From assembly GCF_018139145.2 (NCBI RefSeq), contig NW_026114224.1, positions 558,001 through 622,000 on the forward strand: a stretch of DNA of 64,000 nucleotides. Direction: 5' to 3'. A program made the position numbers and the translations under genes. Shown here piece after piece: positions 1 through 12,165 of the stretch (position 1 is the stretch's first letter; the number at the start of each line of letters is the position of its first letter). The stretch is from Gymnogyps californianus. Its lineage: Eukaryota > Chordata > Aves > Accipitriformes > Cathartidae. Under the pieces are notes generated by a model. It was given only the letters and a program-made list of their open reading frames with translations. It was not told the DNA's origin and did not search any database.

Positions 1-1329
1 CCTATCTCTGTGATAAAAAGCTTGTTTTCTCTTTGGTTCTAGCATATGAAATCTGCTTTACTCTTTTGGGTTAAGTGTTTTGGCACACAGCAAATTATCA
101 GACTATTAGATATATATCTGATAAAAAAGGATTACTCCTAAATTAAATTCCAATTCAAAAGGTACAACAAAACTACATGCACGCCCCCCCCTTCCCCCAA
201 CATGTTGTACCAGAAAGTACCATGGTGAAGAGAAATAGTGGTGAGAGTTTGGGGAAAATGTTGTTTTCTAGTTACATCAGGGGATGTTAATGCAGCAGGG
301 GTGGTAGGCTGTACTGAATGTGGAAGACTAGTGGCAAGGGCTAGGAAGTAGTCCTTTTAGTTGCTGTTTTCTCTTCCCTGAGTCATTTCTATCACATCAT
401 ATTTATAACACCAGTGTTGTAATTCAGGAGATACTTCCATAGCAAATCTTTGCATTAAGATGTTATTGACGTTGGATGCTTATTTCTTTTTATACCTGTT
501 TTAAGCCCACAAGGCTAATGTTTTAGTAAAAACTGTTTGTAGTGATTCAAACTATAGTTTTTGAAGTTTTTCAGCTCTTCTAGTCATTTTTTTACCTCTT
601 TGATTTAAAAAAAAGTATTGAATATACACATTATGCTACTTCCTATATGCATTTAAAGCTCAGAACAGCTGAATATACCAATATACAGCTTCTTTCTCAG
701 AGCTCTCTTTGAGCAGAGAAGTATCTCATTCACGTGTAATTCTCAAGTAGCTGCTTGCCCTAAGCCTGCCTTGTAATGACTTTGAAATCTGTGCTCCAAA
801 AATCCAGAGTTTGGAAAGACAATTTTAAATATACAAATATATTTTTGAAAATCATATCATTTAAGTTTCTAGATATTTCTTCTTGGGCTTCACTTTTTTG
901 CTTATTCATGAGGTAAAAATATTTGTGTAACAGTATATATTAATTCAGTGTTCTGGTCACTATTTGAGATATATGGTTCAAACTTATTTGTCCCCTGATG
1001 AGTTATTCTTGTATATTACATATAGGGTTAAATGGCAGCATTATCATAAATATTAAGTGTACATGATTCATAGGGAAAAGAGGACTGATGTATGCTTGCT
1101 ATGGAGCCATAAGTTAACATTCAATGCTAAAAGTTTGAATGTAATACAATGGGAAAATTTATTGCAAGTCATTTAACTTTTTAAAAGTTCTTCCAACCAA
1201 TCTTGTGAATGTTCTGTGCATCTAGAAAAACATTTTGTTTCTTGGAAACCTCAATATTTTTCTTTGAAAGTCTCTAAGTAAACACACCTTTGGATTAGGG
1301 TGTGTTACTCATATAATTTTAAAAACCCC
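1..1329. other. KCMF1 intron sequence, nothing recognised
   Basis: AT-rich unique-looking sequence with no exon, repeat or RNA gene that I can recognise. It sits upstream of the first CR1 copy and within the intron that precedes the exon at 8133. Confidence 0.6.
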
Positions 1330-1514
1330 ACAAGGGATATACGTGGACAAGTAGAGGCTTGTCTGAACAGGGGGTGTTCCCCAAGCAACTGACCCCAGAC
1401 CCACTGATTGGAAGAGACAGCAAGAGATGGAGCCCGCACCTGGCAGCGTGGGAGATTTAAGCAGGTGAAAACAATCAGCCCAGCTGATTGCAATGATGAG
1501 CATATATATTCCCA

Positions 1515-2696
1515 GTGGGCAGGCATGTGATGCTTGGCAGCATGGTGACCACCCGGCAAAAAGATGTGTACTCTGCTTCTCCTGAGCTTCTAGCACCCAA
1601 TAGAACCAATGCAGCCACACAGACAGAGCTCCTGTTCAAGCATGTGACCACCCAGGTTTCCGGCTGTGGGATGTGTGCAGGGATATTCCTAGAGGTGGAA
1701 AGTGATTGTAAGCAAGACTGTGGGAAGTGTGACCAGATTGATGAACTGCTCTACTTGGTGGCTGAGCTGCAGGAGGAGGTGGGCAGACTGAGGAGTATTC
1801 AAGAGTCTGAGAAGGAGATTGATCAATGGAGCCGTACTCTGCCATCTATGATGCATAGAAGCCAACTCAGCATGGCCACTACGGAGGCAGGTCCTGGATC
1901 TGCTTTGTGCCAGGACGAAGGCAGAGTCACAAGGGTTAAGGAGGGGTGGAAGAAGGTTACAGCATGGAGCAGTAAGAGAAAACCCCTCCTTACCCTCTAA
2001 GTTACCCTCTCAGCTACCTTTACAGAACAGGTATGAGATCCTGGGTAGGGTAGATGAAGCGCATAATGAGATAGAGGAGGAACCTATGCAAGTAGTCTTG
2101 CCAAGATCAGAGAGACCAACCCCTCGCAACAAGACCTGCATTAAGACCAGTGCCGAGAAGAAACAATGGCGAGTTATGGTCATTGGTGATTCCCTCCTGT
2201 GCGGAACGGAAGCACCCATTTGCAGACCGGACCCTCTTTTCAGGGAAGTTTGCTGCCTCCCTGGGGCCCGAATTAGGGACATCACCACAAGACTGAAGAG
2301 TCTAGTTCAACCTTCAGACTACTATCCATTCCTGCTCTTTCATGTGGGTACAAATTGATGTCGCAACAAAAAGTCTAAGGTCGATCGAAAGAGACTTCAG
2401 AGCCCTGGGAAGAATGCTAAAAAAATCGAGAGCACAGGTAGTATTTTCCTCAGTCCTCCCAGTAATGGGGGGAGACTTTGGAAGAAACAGGCAAGCCCAG
2501 GATATCAATACCTGGCTCCAGGACTGGTATCTGTGCCAAAACTTTGGGTTTTTAAAAAAACTTTGGGTTTTTAAACCATGGAAGAGCCTTTGAGAGACAA
2601 GGTATGCTGAGGCCTGACGGGATCCACCTGTCCCGATGGGGAAAATGTGTCTTTGGGCGTAAGCTGGCGGGACTGATTGAGAGGGCTTTAAACTAG
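1515..2696 (+). pseudogene. CR1 ORF1 (zipper plus SGNH esterase), broken
   Basis: The N-terminal open frame 1515-2000 has a CGMC...CGKC cysteine cluster followed by a Leu-rich coiled coil (IDELLYLVAELQEEV). The esterase part begins near 2086 with the GDSL block (VIGDSLLCG), reaches HVGTN at about 2355, then shifts frame; the DGIH block with the catalytic His reappears at about 2618 and the frame closes at TAG 2694-2696. A tandem duplication of about 20 bp at 2540-2575 contributes to the damage. In the CR1 family this protein is RNA-binding with an esterase domain of unclear role. No function is expected from this copy. Confidence 0.85.
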
Positions 2697-2829
2697 GATC
2701 GATGGGGGAAGGGGATACCAACAGGATTGCAGTAGGTAAGCCAAGGGTTGGCATGGTATTGCCTGAGGGTGGCAATGCTAGTAGGAACATTTACACTGCT
2801 CCTGGGAGCACGGAGGGTTCAGGAGCATA

Positions 2830-4812
2830 TCTGAAATGCTTGTGCACCAACACACACAGTATGAGAAACAAGCAGGATGAACTGGAAGGCATTGGTCAGT
2901 TCCCACAGCTATGATGTCATTGGTATTAGTGAGACTTGGTGGAAGGAGTCCCACAGTTGGAGTGCTGGGATGGAGGGCTGCAGGCTGTTCAGGAGGGATA
3001 GGCAGGGCAGGCAAGGTGGAGGAGTTGCACTGTATGTAAGGGAGAGGTTTGACTGTACAGCCCTTACAGTTAGGGATGATATGGTTGAGAGCCTCTGGGT
3101 GAGGATTAGGGGGATGAAAAACAAAGCAGATGTTGTAGTGGGTGTCTACTACTGATCGCCCAGCCAGGATGTAAGCACTGATGAGTTATTCTGTAGGCAA
3201 TTAGGAGAAATTTCTGGATTGGTAGCCCTTGTCCTTATGGGAGATTCCAACTTCCCAGGCATCAACTGGGAATACCGTACTGCTGTGACGAGCAGGTCTG
3301 GGAAATTCTTGAAGTTTGTGGGAGATGATAACTTCTTGTCACAGGTACTAAGTGAGCCAACTAGGAAAGATGCCCTCCTAGACTTTGTTATTTGTGAATA
3401 GAGAAGGACTCGTGGGAGATGTGATGGTAGGTGGCTGTCTTGGCCACAGGGATCATGAAATGGTTGAGTCTAAAATTTTCGGTATAATGAGAAAAAAAGG
3501 TCAGCAGAGTTGCTACCCTGAATTTCAAGAGAGCAAACTTTAAGCTACTCAGGGAGCTATTTAGGAGAGTCCCCTGGGAATCTGCTTTTGAGGGCTTAGG
3601 AGTCCAGGAGTGCTGGTCAGTTTTTAAGAACCACCTTTTAGAAGCACAGGAGCAGGCAATTCCCTTGTGTTGTCAGTCAAGCAAGGGGGGCAGAAGACCA
3701 GCTTGGCTGAACAGGGAACTCCTTGTGGAACTCGGGTGGAAAAAGAAATTGCACGATCTCTGGAAGCGAGGTCAGGCTTCACAGGAAGACTGCAGAGCTG
3801 TGGTTCATATATGCAGGGAGAAGACACGAAAGGCCGAAGCTCAGCTAGAGTTGAAACTGGTCAGTGTTGTGTCAGACAACAAGAAAGGCTTTTTTAAGTA
3901 TGTTAATAGCAAGAGGAGGTCTAAGGAAAACATTGGACAGATACTTGTTGAAGATGGTCACCTGACTAATAGGGATGAAGAAAAAGCAGAGGCATTCAAT
4001 GCTTTTTTTTGCCTCAGTCTTTAATAATACTGATAGACCTTGGGCTGCCTGGTCCCCTGAGTCAGAGGACCATGACTGCGGGAACAGTGACTTTCCATTT
4101 GTGGACACTGAAATTGTAAAGGACCAGCTGTATCAGCTGAATGTTCACAAGTCCATGGGGCCTGATGGGATTCATCCCAGAGTACTGAAGGAGCTAGCGG
4201 ATGATACGGCAGGACCCCTCTCAATCATCTACCAAAGGTCTTGGGAGTCTGAGGAGGTCCCCGCTGACTGGAAGCTAGCCAATGTTATTCCAATTTACAA
4301 GAAGGGCGTGAGGGAAGACCCAGGGAACTACAGACCTGTTAGTCTAACCTCAGTTCCTGGAAAAATTATGGAGAAGATCATACCGGGTGCTATGGAAAGG
4401 CATTTAAAGGACAATGCAATCATCAGGCACAGTCAACATGGGTTCACAAAGGGAAAGTCCTGTCTAACTAATTTAATATCCTTCTATGATAAGGTCACCC
4501 GCCTAGTGGATGAAGGGAAGGCGGTGGATGTAGTCTTTCTGGATTTTACTAAGGCTTTTGATACTGTCCCTCGCAGCCCCCTTCTGGACAAGTTGTCCAG
4601 CTGTGGGATGAGCAGGTTCACGGTGCGCTGGGTGAAGAACTGGCTGAAAAGCTGCATCAGGGGAGGTTTAGACTGGACATTAGGAAGCATTTCTTTACCA
4701 AGAGGGTGGTCAAACACTGGAACAGGCTTCCTAGGGAGGTGGTCGATGCCCTATGCCTGTCAGTGTTTAAGAGGCATTTGGACAATGCCCTTAATAATAT
4801 GCTTTAACTTGG
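2830..4812 (+). pseudogene. CR1 ORF2 (endonuclease/RT), broken
   Basis: The APE-type endonuclease is seen from about 2835 (YDVIGISETWW, KLFRRDRQGR) through MGDSNFPGINWE at about 3237 to LLDFVICE at 3400, in several frames. The RT part runs from 3665; the longest frame, 3975-4877, has [35 protein letters not shown] and [11 protein letters not shown] (palm motif A). The frame then crosses a deletion at about 4660 into the C-terminal tail in a different frame, so motif C is missing. ORF2 would have nicked target DNA and primed reverse transcription; this copy cannot. Confidence 0.88.
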
Positions 4813-4890
4813 TCAGCCCTGAATTGGTCAGGCAGTTGGACTGGATGATCGCTGTAGGTTCCTTCCAACTGAAATAGTCTATTCTATTCT

Positions 4891-6395
4891 AAATCTGCAT
4901 GAAGAATCAAGCCAGGAAGGTGGAAGAAACTTTGCAGTGAAGTAGGGAGGAGGGCTGGTCCAAAACATTTTTAGGACTACTTCAGAATTGTTTGGTTTCT
5001 TTGGAGTATAGGAGACATTTCTGTTTCTATAGCTTCTTTAAGTAAGAAGAATTAAAAATATATTCTTCTAGCATTTTCATGTGGCTTAATACTTGAACAC
5101 TGTTCCCTTAGAACAAGTGTTATTAAGAGGAGAAGAAAATGCTGAAGCTCGGCCCTTCAACAAGACTTTTTGTTTTATTAAACCTGGAACAGCATGAGAG
5201 GAAAGCATGTCACTGTATTCTGAACTGCAACAAGGGCTAATGGCAGAGAACACTAAAGTACAAGTCACCTTGTTGATTTATGCAGCAGAGTAAAATAAAG
5301 AATCTTTATAAATGTCTTTCTGCTTAGGCTTTAGGAAGGTTTATGACTTCATTCTGAAAATACTTATGCCTTGTATTACAATCCTGTATGGAATGTAAGG
5401 TAAGAACGAGTATGTACAGTGTGGTTAAAAATCAGATGCCTAGAGAAAGTGTAGTAACTTTTTAAATGGCATTTTATAGATAAGGAGATCATGTGACTTA
5501 GTGGAACATAGAGGAATTTAGTAGATAAGGAAAAAATATAATTAATGCTGGAGTTAGTCTAAATTTGTTTCAGAGTTGTCAGGTTAGCTGTTCTAGTGAA
5601 ACTAAAAATCATGAAGCAAAGATGTACAAGAAGGTTAAAAGAAAACATTCTGAAGGGAAACATCAGCAGTATAAAACTAAATGGAAAAAAGATGGAACTG
5701 GATGGAGATGTCATTTGCTGTCTACAGAAGTATGAGTGGGAAACATAAGAACACTGGGAGGAAAACACCGGAAGTAAAAACATAGAATGGAAGACTGTTA
5801 ATGGAGGTAGATGTGTGACTACTACAATACCTTTCCATTGACAAAATTGAGAATTATTGCTTGCAGTCAGATTTGAATAAAAGATGCAAGGTTGTGCATG
5901 TGTGAAGACTGTTTTAATGGGAATAAACTCATTGTGGTTGTTACTAGTTGATGGAGTTGGGGAGTGGACAGTAGGCAAGATGGTGAACACTTTATTTTGT
6001 GGTAAAGAGGGAGGCAGGAGGCTATTTTTTTTTTTTTTTTAATTACAAAACTGAAAGTTCAGAGGAGGTCAATATCCCCCCCCCTCCCCTTTTAAAGATG
6101 GGGGAGGGAAGATGTGTCATAGGAATGATTTATTCAACATCCATCTGTAGTTGATGATGAAGATGGACCTAAGGGAAGGACCTAAGTATCTCTAGCTCTA
6201 TTCAGTATGCTACCCAGTAGGCAGCATTGTCTCTATATAGAAACCTGTGGAGACTGTACTGGTAATCTGTGCTTGAAACCTTGTTCAAGTTCTGGGTTGT
6301 GATGGGGCAGTGAACCAAGTAGATTTTCCTAGGTTTCAGGGATAGCTTGGACATCTAAAGAAATTAGTGTGCAGTTGTATAACTCTGTAAGAATA
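4891..6395. other. KCMF1 intron, nothing recognised
   Basis: AT-rich intron sequence with a poly-T run at about 6027-6044 and a C-rich run at about 6077-6090. I see no coding or repeat signature apart from these homopolymers. Confidence 0.55.
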
Positions 6396-6957
6396 CTTGC
6401 CATGTAAACCCAATACACCAGGATTTGGGGGGGGGGGGGGTGCGCACTGCAGGGGTGGCTTCTGTGACAAGACACCAGAAGCTGCCCGCATGTAGGATAG
6501 AGTCAGTTCCAGCTGGCTCCAAGAGAGACCCACCACTGGTCAAAGCTGAGCCAATCAGCAGTGCTGGTGGTGCCTCTGTGAGAATATATTTAAGAAAGGG
6601 TAAAAAACACTGTGCAGCAGCCGTGAGAGAAGAGTGAGGAAAAATGTGAGAGAAACAACCCTGCAGACACCAAGGTCGGTGAAGAAGGAGGGGACGAGGT
6701 ACTCCAGGTGCCGGAGCAGAGATTTCCCCTGCAGCCTGTGGAGGACCACATGCTGGAGCAGGCTCCTGGCAGGAACTGTGGCCTGTGGAGAAGAGCCTAT
6801 GTAGGAGCAGGTTTTTCTGGCAGGATCTGTGGCCCATGGGAGACCCATGCTGGAGCAGTCTGTTCCTGAAGGACTGTACACCATGGAAAAGGACCCATGT
6901 TGGAGCAGTTAGTGAAGGACTGAATCCTGTAGGAGGGACCCCACATTGGAGCAGGGG
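6396..6957 (+). mobile_element. LTR family A, 3'-truncated copy with inverted tip
   Basis: Matches the 5' half of the family-A LTR seen whole at 60598-61598: the GCAGGGGTGGCTTCTGTGA block, the GAGCCAATCAGC box, a TATTTAAG TATA-like element at about 6585 and the GC-rich CCTGCAGCCTGTGGAGGACC series. The match stops at about 6957. The terminal 22 bases (6396-6417) are present in reverse orientation relative to the rest, followed by a 13-base G run. Confidence 0.8.
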
Positions 6958-8132
6958 TTTGTCAGCATTCAGTTTCTTCAACTTTTTAGTTCAAATATTA
7001 GTGTGAAATTGGCATATTACTTGTATGATGTCAATATTTTTAGTTTACGTATATTAAATTGAAATGAAGTTGCACTTGTATGAAAATAAGTGTTATTAAA
7101 ATTCTTCTGTCTTCTGTGTACCTTCTTAAAGTAATGTGTCTCCTTGGTCTACAAGGACAAATTGTTACATTTAGTTCCGAATTGGCTCCTTGAAATACTG
7201 GTTTTGTCTGAGGAATGCTAGTGTATTTCTGAATGAGTGCCAAGAGGTTTGCAACCAGAGAGAAGAATGTGTTAGCTCTGTGGTTGATGAAGCAAAATTG
7301 TTCTTTTTCTTCTCCATTGAGATCGTCAGATGTCCTAAAGCCATTTCCTTTAGGAAACACTATAGTTTCCAAATACCATTAGGCTTGCAATCTAATTTAG
7401 TATGCCATCAAGTCCCCTTTAGAGAGCGTTCTGAGCCTAAGCATCATCTTAGTGCTCTTCCTCTATAAGCAGTGAAGGAAACTTTTCCTGGAGTGATGCA
7501 ATTTAGTATGAATTTAGCATGGTTTGTTTAAATTTTCATGATTGGTTTGGCTCATGTTAATTGCTAAATTAGCAGCTTAAGGGAGGCTGCTACTTCGGTA
7601 GTCAAGAAGTGCTGAAGTATTGAAACTGGTACGTAACATCTCACTCCTTTTGCTTCATTAAAATTTCCCCTTATTGTTAAACACTGGTTCAGCTATGGCA
7701 CCAATATCAACATATGGAGTGCTGGTGTCACTGAGGCGTTTTAAATTATGATATTTAACGTAGATTTGCTGCGAGTAAGGCTGTGAGAGCACAGTGCATC
7801 TACAGTGATCTTATCTAGTACAAGCTCACCTATGGTAAAAACAAGGATGGGGGGGAAAGTGATGGTTCGGCAGCACCATCAGGCTTTGCTCTTCCTGAAT
7901 ATTAGAAAGTTATGTTGTTTGCTAGTGAAAATTGTGCAGTCTGTCTATTCTTTTGGAAGTTGAGTCATTGAACAACTTTATAATATTGGCATATGTACTT
8001 TGTGCAGAATTAAAATGTTTATTTTGATTAAATAATGAATGAATTAGGTGTATATATAAAGAGGTTATATAAATAAAATAATGAGCTATGCTGCTTGAAA
8101 ATAACCCCTCCTAAAACATCATCTTTTTCCAG
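6958..8132. other. KCMF1 intron up to the first visible exon, nothing recognised
   Basis: AT-rich sequence ending in a pyrimidine tract and AG that serves the exon at 8133. I see no repeat or additional exon. Confidence 0.55.
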
Positions 8133-8272
8133 ATTTGTATTATGGTGGAGAAGCTTTCTCTGTAGAGCAGCCACAGTCCTTTACTTGTCCTTATTGTGGA
8201 AAGATGGGTTATACGGAAACATCTCTTCAAGAACATGTTGCTTCTGAACACGCAGAAACATCAACAGAGGTG
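8133..8272 (+). CDS. KCMF1: KCMF1 coding exon (first zinc finger)
   Basis: The exon starts after TTTTTCCAG and ends at GAGGTG before gtaagc. It enters in phase 1 (completing an Asp codon) and leaves in phase 0, giving 46 full codons from LYYGGEAFSV to AETSTEV. It carries a C2H2-like finger: CPYC at about residues 80-83 and the HVASEH pair. This is the first of two Di19-type fingers after the ZZ domain. The sequence is almost identical to mammalian KCMF1, with one Thr-to-Ala difference in EHVASEH that I recall from the mammalian protein. Confidence 0.96.
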
Positions 8273-9212
8273 GTAAGCCGCTTCAGCGTTGTTTTTCAAT
8301 TACAATGAAAGTATATGAAAATTTCCAGAAAATGAGTATTTTTTTTTTTTTTTTTTATTGAAGTATGTGTTCATTTAAATGCTGACTAGGAAGGTATATA
8401 CCATACATAAATACACACCATGCTGGTGTTCTCCCTCTTGACTCCTTGAGCTACTAACAGTCCCCAACTCAACAATCCTACATCTGCCTACATCACCACC
8501 TTTACCTCTCTACACAATAGACTACTGGAACAATTGTTTTGCTTCTGTTTTTGTCAGTAAGTGTTCTGATCTCCTCAAGTTCTTAAATCTAGATGTTACT
8601 GTTGCTTGTGTCAGAAGGTCTGAAATTTTTCCGAAATGTGAGGTGACTTCTTTGCTATGTAAACAATAAAATAATAAATAACTTGGATTTTGATACTATT
8701 AGAAATGGTTTGTTCTCAACCTTCATTACAATGTCTAGAAACTACATGCTTGCACTGCTTAGTGTTCAGACTACTTTCTTTTTAGAAAAGTCTGTAGCCC
8801 TGTTTTTAGATTTCCCTTTATGGTACAGAGGTATGTTTTGTATTTATTTTTAAAGCCCACTTCACTAATTCAACAGTTATGTGTGTTAGCAATCCTAGGT
8901 TAAATTCTTGACCAAGAAGTTTGGGTATCTTTCCAGCAGTGGGGGATATATTCATGTTTGTGTGTGAATACTGTTTATGCCTGAGGAATGTATGATTATA
9001 GAAGGACATTTAGGGAACTGTTGTCTAGTTATTTTTGCTGTAGATTCCTATAAAAATGTGCATGCTTGAGGAAAATTATTAAAATCTTAATAAGCTGTGG
9101 AGAAATGACTCATGATTTTGAACTTGTTTGTTCTGACCTCTAAGCTCTCTTCACTTTTTGAGAAATTATGTGGGAGAAGGAGAATCTCTCTCCTTAGAGC
9201 CTGCTAAGGGCC
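8273..9212. other. KCMF1 intron segment, nothing recognised
   Basis: Intron sequence between the exon donor and a solo LTR; it contains a T run of about 19 bases at 8340-8358. No other feature seen. Confidence 0.55.
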
Positions 9213-9798
9213 TGTCCTGGTTTCGGCTGGGACAGAGTTAATTTTCTTCCTAGTAGCTGGTACAGTGCTGTGTTTTGGATTTAGTGTGAGAATGATGTTG
9301 ATAACACTCTGATGTTTTAGTTGTTGCTAAGTAGCACTTATCTTAAGCCAAGGACTCTTCAGTTTCCCATGCTCTGCCAGCAAGCAGGTGTGCAAGAAGC
9401 TGGGAGGGAGCATAGCCAGGACAGCTGACCTGAACTAGCCAAAGGGGTATTCCATACCATGGAACGTCATGCCCAGTATATAAACAGGGGGGAGTTGGCC
9501 GGGAGGTGCGGATCGCTGCTCGGGCATTGGTCAGCGGGTGGTGAGCAATTGCTTTGTGCATCACTAGTTTTTTTTCATTGAGTTTTATTTCTTTTTTTTG
9601 TTATATTCCTTTTCATTACAGTTATTATTATATTTCATTATTATTGTTAGTATTATATTTTACTTTAGTTATTAAACAGTTCTTAACTCATGTTTTGCCT
9701 TTTTTCCCCTGATTCTCCTCCCCATCCTACTGGGAGTGGGGAGGACTGAGCGAGCGGCTGCATGATGCTTAGTTGCTGGCTGGGGTTAAACCATGACA
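9213..9798 (+). mobile_element. Solo LTR, family B, with 5-bp target duplication
   Basis: An intact 586-bp LTR starting TGTCCTGGTTTCGG and ending ACCATGACA (TG...CA). It is flanked by GGGCC at 9208-9212 and 9799-9803, a 5-bp target site duplication. It has a TATATAAAC TATA box at about 9477, an AT-rich stretch with ATT repeats and a TTATTAAACAG poly(A)-type signal at about 9668. No internal retroviral sequence adjoins it, so it is a solo LTR left by recombination between two LTRs. Confidence 0.93.
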
Positions 9799-10249
9799 GG
9801 GCCTTATGTGAAGGAGTAGTAGAGGAGGTAAAATTGGTCAGCCTATTCTGAGAATCAAAGGTGTCCTGGTCTTTCCTAAGAACATATGAACTATTGGCGT
9901 ATATTTCTTTAGTTTTAGAACTAAAACCCATTAATTATTATTTCTCCGTTAAATTATCAAGGATAATGTTCAGCAATACAGGGCAAGTGCAGATGGACGT
10001 GACTGGCATTATGATGATTGTTACTGTTGCTATTGGGTTTTAGTAGAATGGGGCGATTAACAAATAAAACACAACATTCAGGTAGAAGTTTTTTAGGCTT
10101 GCAGCTCTGAAAATTTTAAGAAATGCTGTCAGATATCATCTTTGAATCAAGTTTCAGAATGAAGACATCAGTTTTCTGCTCTTTAGTCACACTTAGCTGA
10201 TTCATTCTGTATTTAGTAAGGTAGCAACTAGACTGAAGTGAAAGGACCA
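9799..10249. other. KCMF1 intron segment between two LTRs
   Basis: About 450 bases of intron with no recognisable coding sequence or repeat, between the solo LTR and the family-A LTR that begins near 10250. Confidence 0.5.
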
Positions 10250-11227
10250 GGTGGGGTGGGTTGACCTTGACTGGCTGCCAGGTGCCCACCAAGCTGCTCT
10301 GTCTCACTTCCCTCCCCAGCAACAGGATGGGTAGAAAATATGGCGAAAAGCTCATGGGTCAAGAGAAGGACAGGGACATCACTCAGCAATTACAGTCACA
10401 GGCAAAACCAGACTCGACTTGGGGAAATTAGTTTAATTTATTGCCAATTAAACAGAGTAGAACAATGAGAAATAAGAACAAATCTAAAAACACCTTCCCC
10501 CCCACCCTCCCTTCTTCCCAGGCTCAACTTCACTCCCAGCTCTTCTACCTCCTTTTCCCTCCCTGAGCGGCACAGGGGGACAGGGAATGGGGGTTGCGGT
10601 CAGTTCATAACGCTTCATCTCTGCTGCTCCTTCCTCCTCACACTTCCTCCGCTCTAGCGTGGGGTCCCTCCCACGGGATACAGTCCTTCATGAACTGTGC
10701 CAGCGTGGGCCCTTCCCACGGGCTGCAGTTCTTCAGCAATAGACTGCTCTTGCGCGGGTCCCCTCAGGGTCACAGTTCCTGCCAGAAAATCTGCTCCTGC
10801 ATGGGCTCCTCTCCATGGGCTGCAGCTTCCTTCAGGGCACATCTACCTCCTGTGGCATGGTGTCCTCCGTGGGCTGCAGTGTGGATATGTGCTCTGATGT
10901 GGTCCTCCATGGGCTGCAGGGGGACAACCTGCATCACCGTGGTTGTCTCCACAGGCTGCAGGGGAATCTCTGCTCTGCTGCCTGGAGTACCTCCTTCCCC
11001 TCCTTGTTCACTGACCTTGGTGTCTGCAGGGTTGTTTCTCTCTCATTTCCTCACTCCTTTCTCACAACTGCTGCTGTGCAGCAGTTTTTTCCCCCTTCTT
11101 AAATATGTTATCACAGAGGTGCTGCCACCATCACTGATTGGCTCAGCTTTGGCCAGGGGTGGGTCTGTCTTGGAGCTGATTGGAACTGGCTCTGTCAGCC
11201 ATGGGGGCAGCTTCTGGTGTCTTCTCA
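10250..11227 (-). mobile_element. LTR family A, minus strand, 5' tip missing
   Basis: Reverse-complement of the family-A LTR. Read on + it opens GTGGGTTGACC, has a TTAATTTATTGCCA poly(A) signal block at about 10433, the GC-rich box series, AAATATGTTATCACAGAGG (reverse TATA region) at about 11101 and the GATTGGCTCAGC box at about 11137. It stops at CTTCTCA (11227), about 60 bases short of the true LTR tip. There it is fused directly to an ERV leader of another family. Confidence 0.85.
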
Positions 11228-11400
11228 AGCCAAAAAGAGTCTTTAATATGTACAGCAAAAAAGGGAGCATGGCACAGATCATATAAACTAATATTGAGAA
11301 CAGATAAGTTAATATGGTCAGCAACGGTTAAACAGCTATAATAATTATGTTTCCCCTGATATGCTCTGGTCAAATCTGTCATTATCTCAAACCCTTTGAG
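11228..11400 (-). mobile_element. ERV 5' leader remnant
   Basis: This stretch resembles the untranslated leader of the ERV at 47290-47470: shared blocks include GGGAGCATGGCACAGATCA and CTCTGGTCAAATCTGTCATT. It lies between a PBS-like site and the truncated family-A LTR, so all gag and pol sequence has been removed. Confidence 0.7.
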
Positions 11401-11420
11401 TCCCACGTTGGGTGCCAAAA
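11401..11420 (-). promoter_or_regulatory. Retroviral primer-binding site (tRNA-Lys type)
   Basis: On the minus strand the bases just downstream of the LTR read TTTGGCACCCAACGTGGGA. This closely resembles the primer-binding sites that pair with tRNA-Lys(1,2) in several retroviruses. Its place next to the LTR end supports the call. Confidence 0.75.
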
Positions 11421-11428
11421 ACCTGGTT

Positions 11429-12022
11429 GTGGTTTAACCACAGTTGGCGACTAAGCACCACGCAGCTGCTTGCTCGCTTCCCCCCTGCCCCTAGTGGGAT
11501 GGGGGGGGAGAATAAGAAGGGTAAAAGTGCAAAAACTTGTGGGTTGAGATAAAGACAGTTCAATAGGGAAAGCAAAAGCTGCCTTTGCAAACAAAGCAAA
11601 ACAAGGAATTCATTCACCACTTCCCATTGCCAGGCATATGTTTTAGCCATCTCCAGGAAAGCAGGGCTCCATCACGCATAATGGTTACTTAGGAAGACAA
11701 ACACCGAAACTCTGAACATCCCCCCTTCTTTCTTCCCCGTGGTTTTTATTGCACGATGGCATGTGGTATGGAATATCACTTTGGTAAGTTGGGATCAGCT
11801 GTCCCAGCTGCATCCCCTCCCAACTTCTTGTACATCCCCAGTCTACCTGCTGTTGGGGCAGTGTGAGAGACAGAAAAGGTCTTGATGCTGTGTGAGAGCT
11901 GCTCAGCAATAGCTAAAACGTTGGTGTGTTATCGATACTTTTTTTGGTCATAAAGCCAAAGCATAGCACTATATGGGCTACTATGAAGAAATTTAACTTT
12001 TATTCCAGCCAAAACCAGTATA
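11429..12022 (-). mobile_element. ERV 5' LTR, family B relative, minus strand
   Basis: A 594-bp LTR read on the minus strand from about 12022 to 11429. It shares with family B the GATGGAGCCCTGCTTTCC region (seen reversed), TTGAGATAAAGACAG and the AAGCACCACGCAGCTGC end. The outer tip is mutated (ATA for ACA). With the adjoining PBS it is the left end of a provirus whose body is lost. Confidence 0.82.
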
Positions 12023-12165
12023 CTTGTATAAATAGGGAGGTGGTGGTAATAAGAGAACAGATCTAGAAACTGTTGAGTCAACTGTGATGTTTGGAGCCGA
12101 ACTGGCTTAAGGCTTTTTAATCATCTCCTGGATTTCATTCAAAGTAATATGGTGATCTGTTAATT

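Larger units (their letters stand above)
1330..4890 (+). mobile_element. CR1 LINE copy 1, nearly full length but internally deleted
   Basis: A CR1 non-LTR retrotransposon in sense orientation. It has an ORF1 with a Cys-rich/leucine-zipper part and an SGNH esterase part, an ORF2 endonuclease, an RT region, the ORF2 C-terminus and a short 3' end with ATTCTATTCT-type repeats at about 4880. A deletion near 4660 joins the RT palm directly to the C-terminal tail, removing the catalytic YADD-type motif. Many frameshifts and stops show it is dead. The 5' boundary near 1330 is approximate. Confidence 0.9.
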
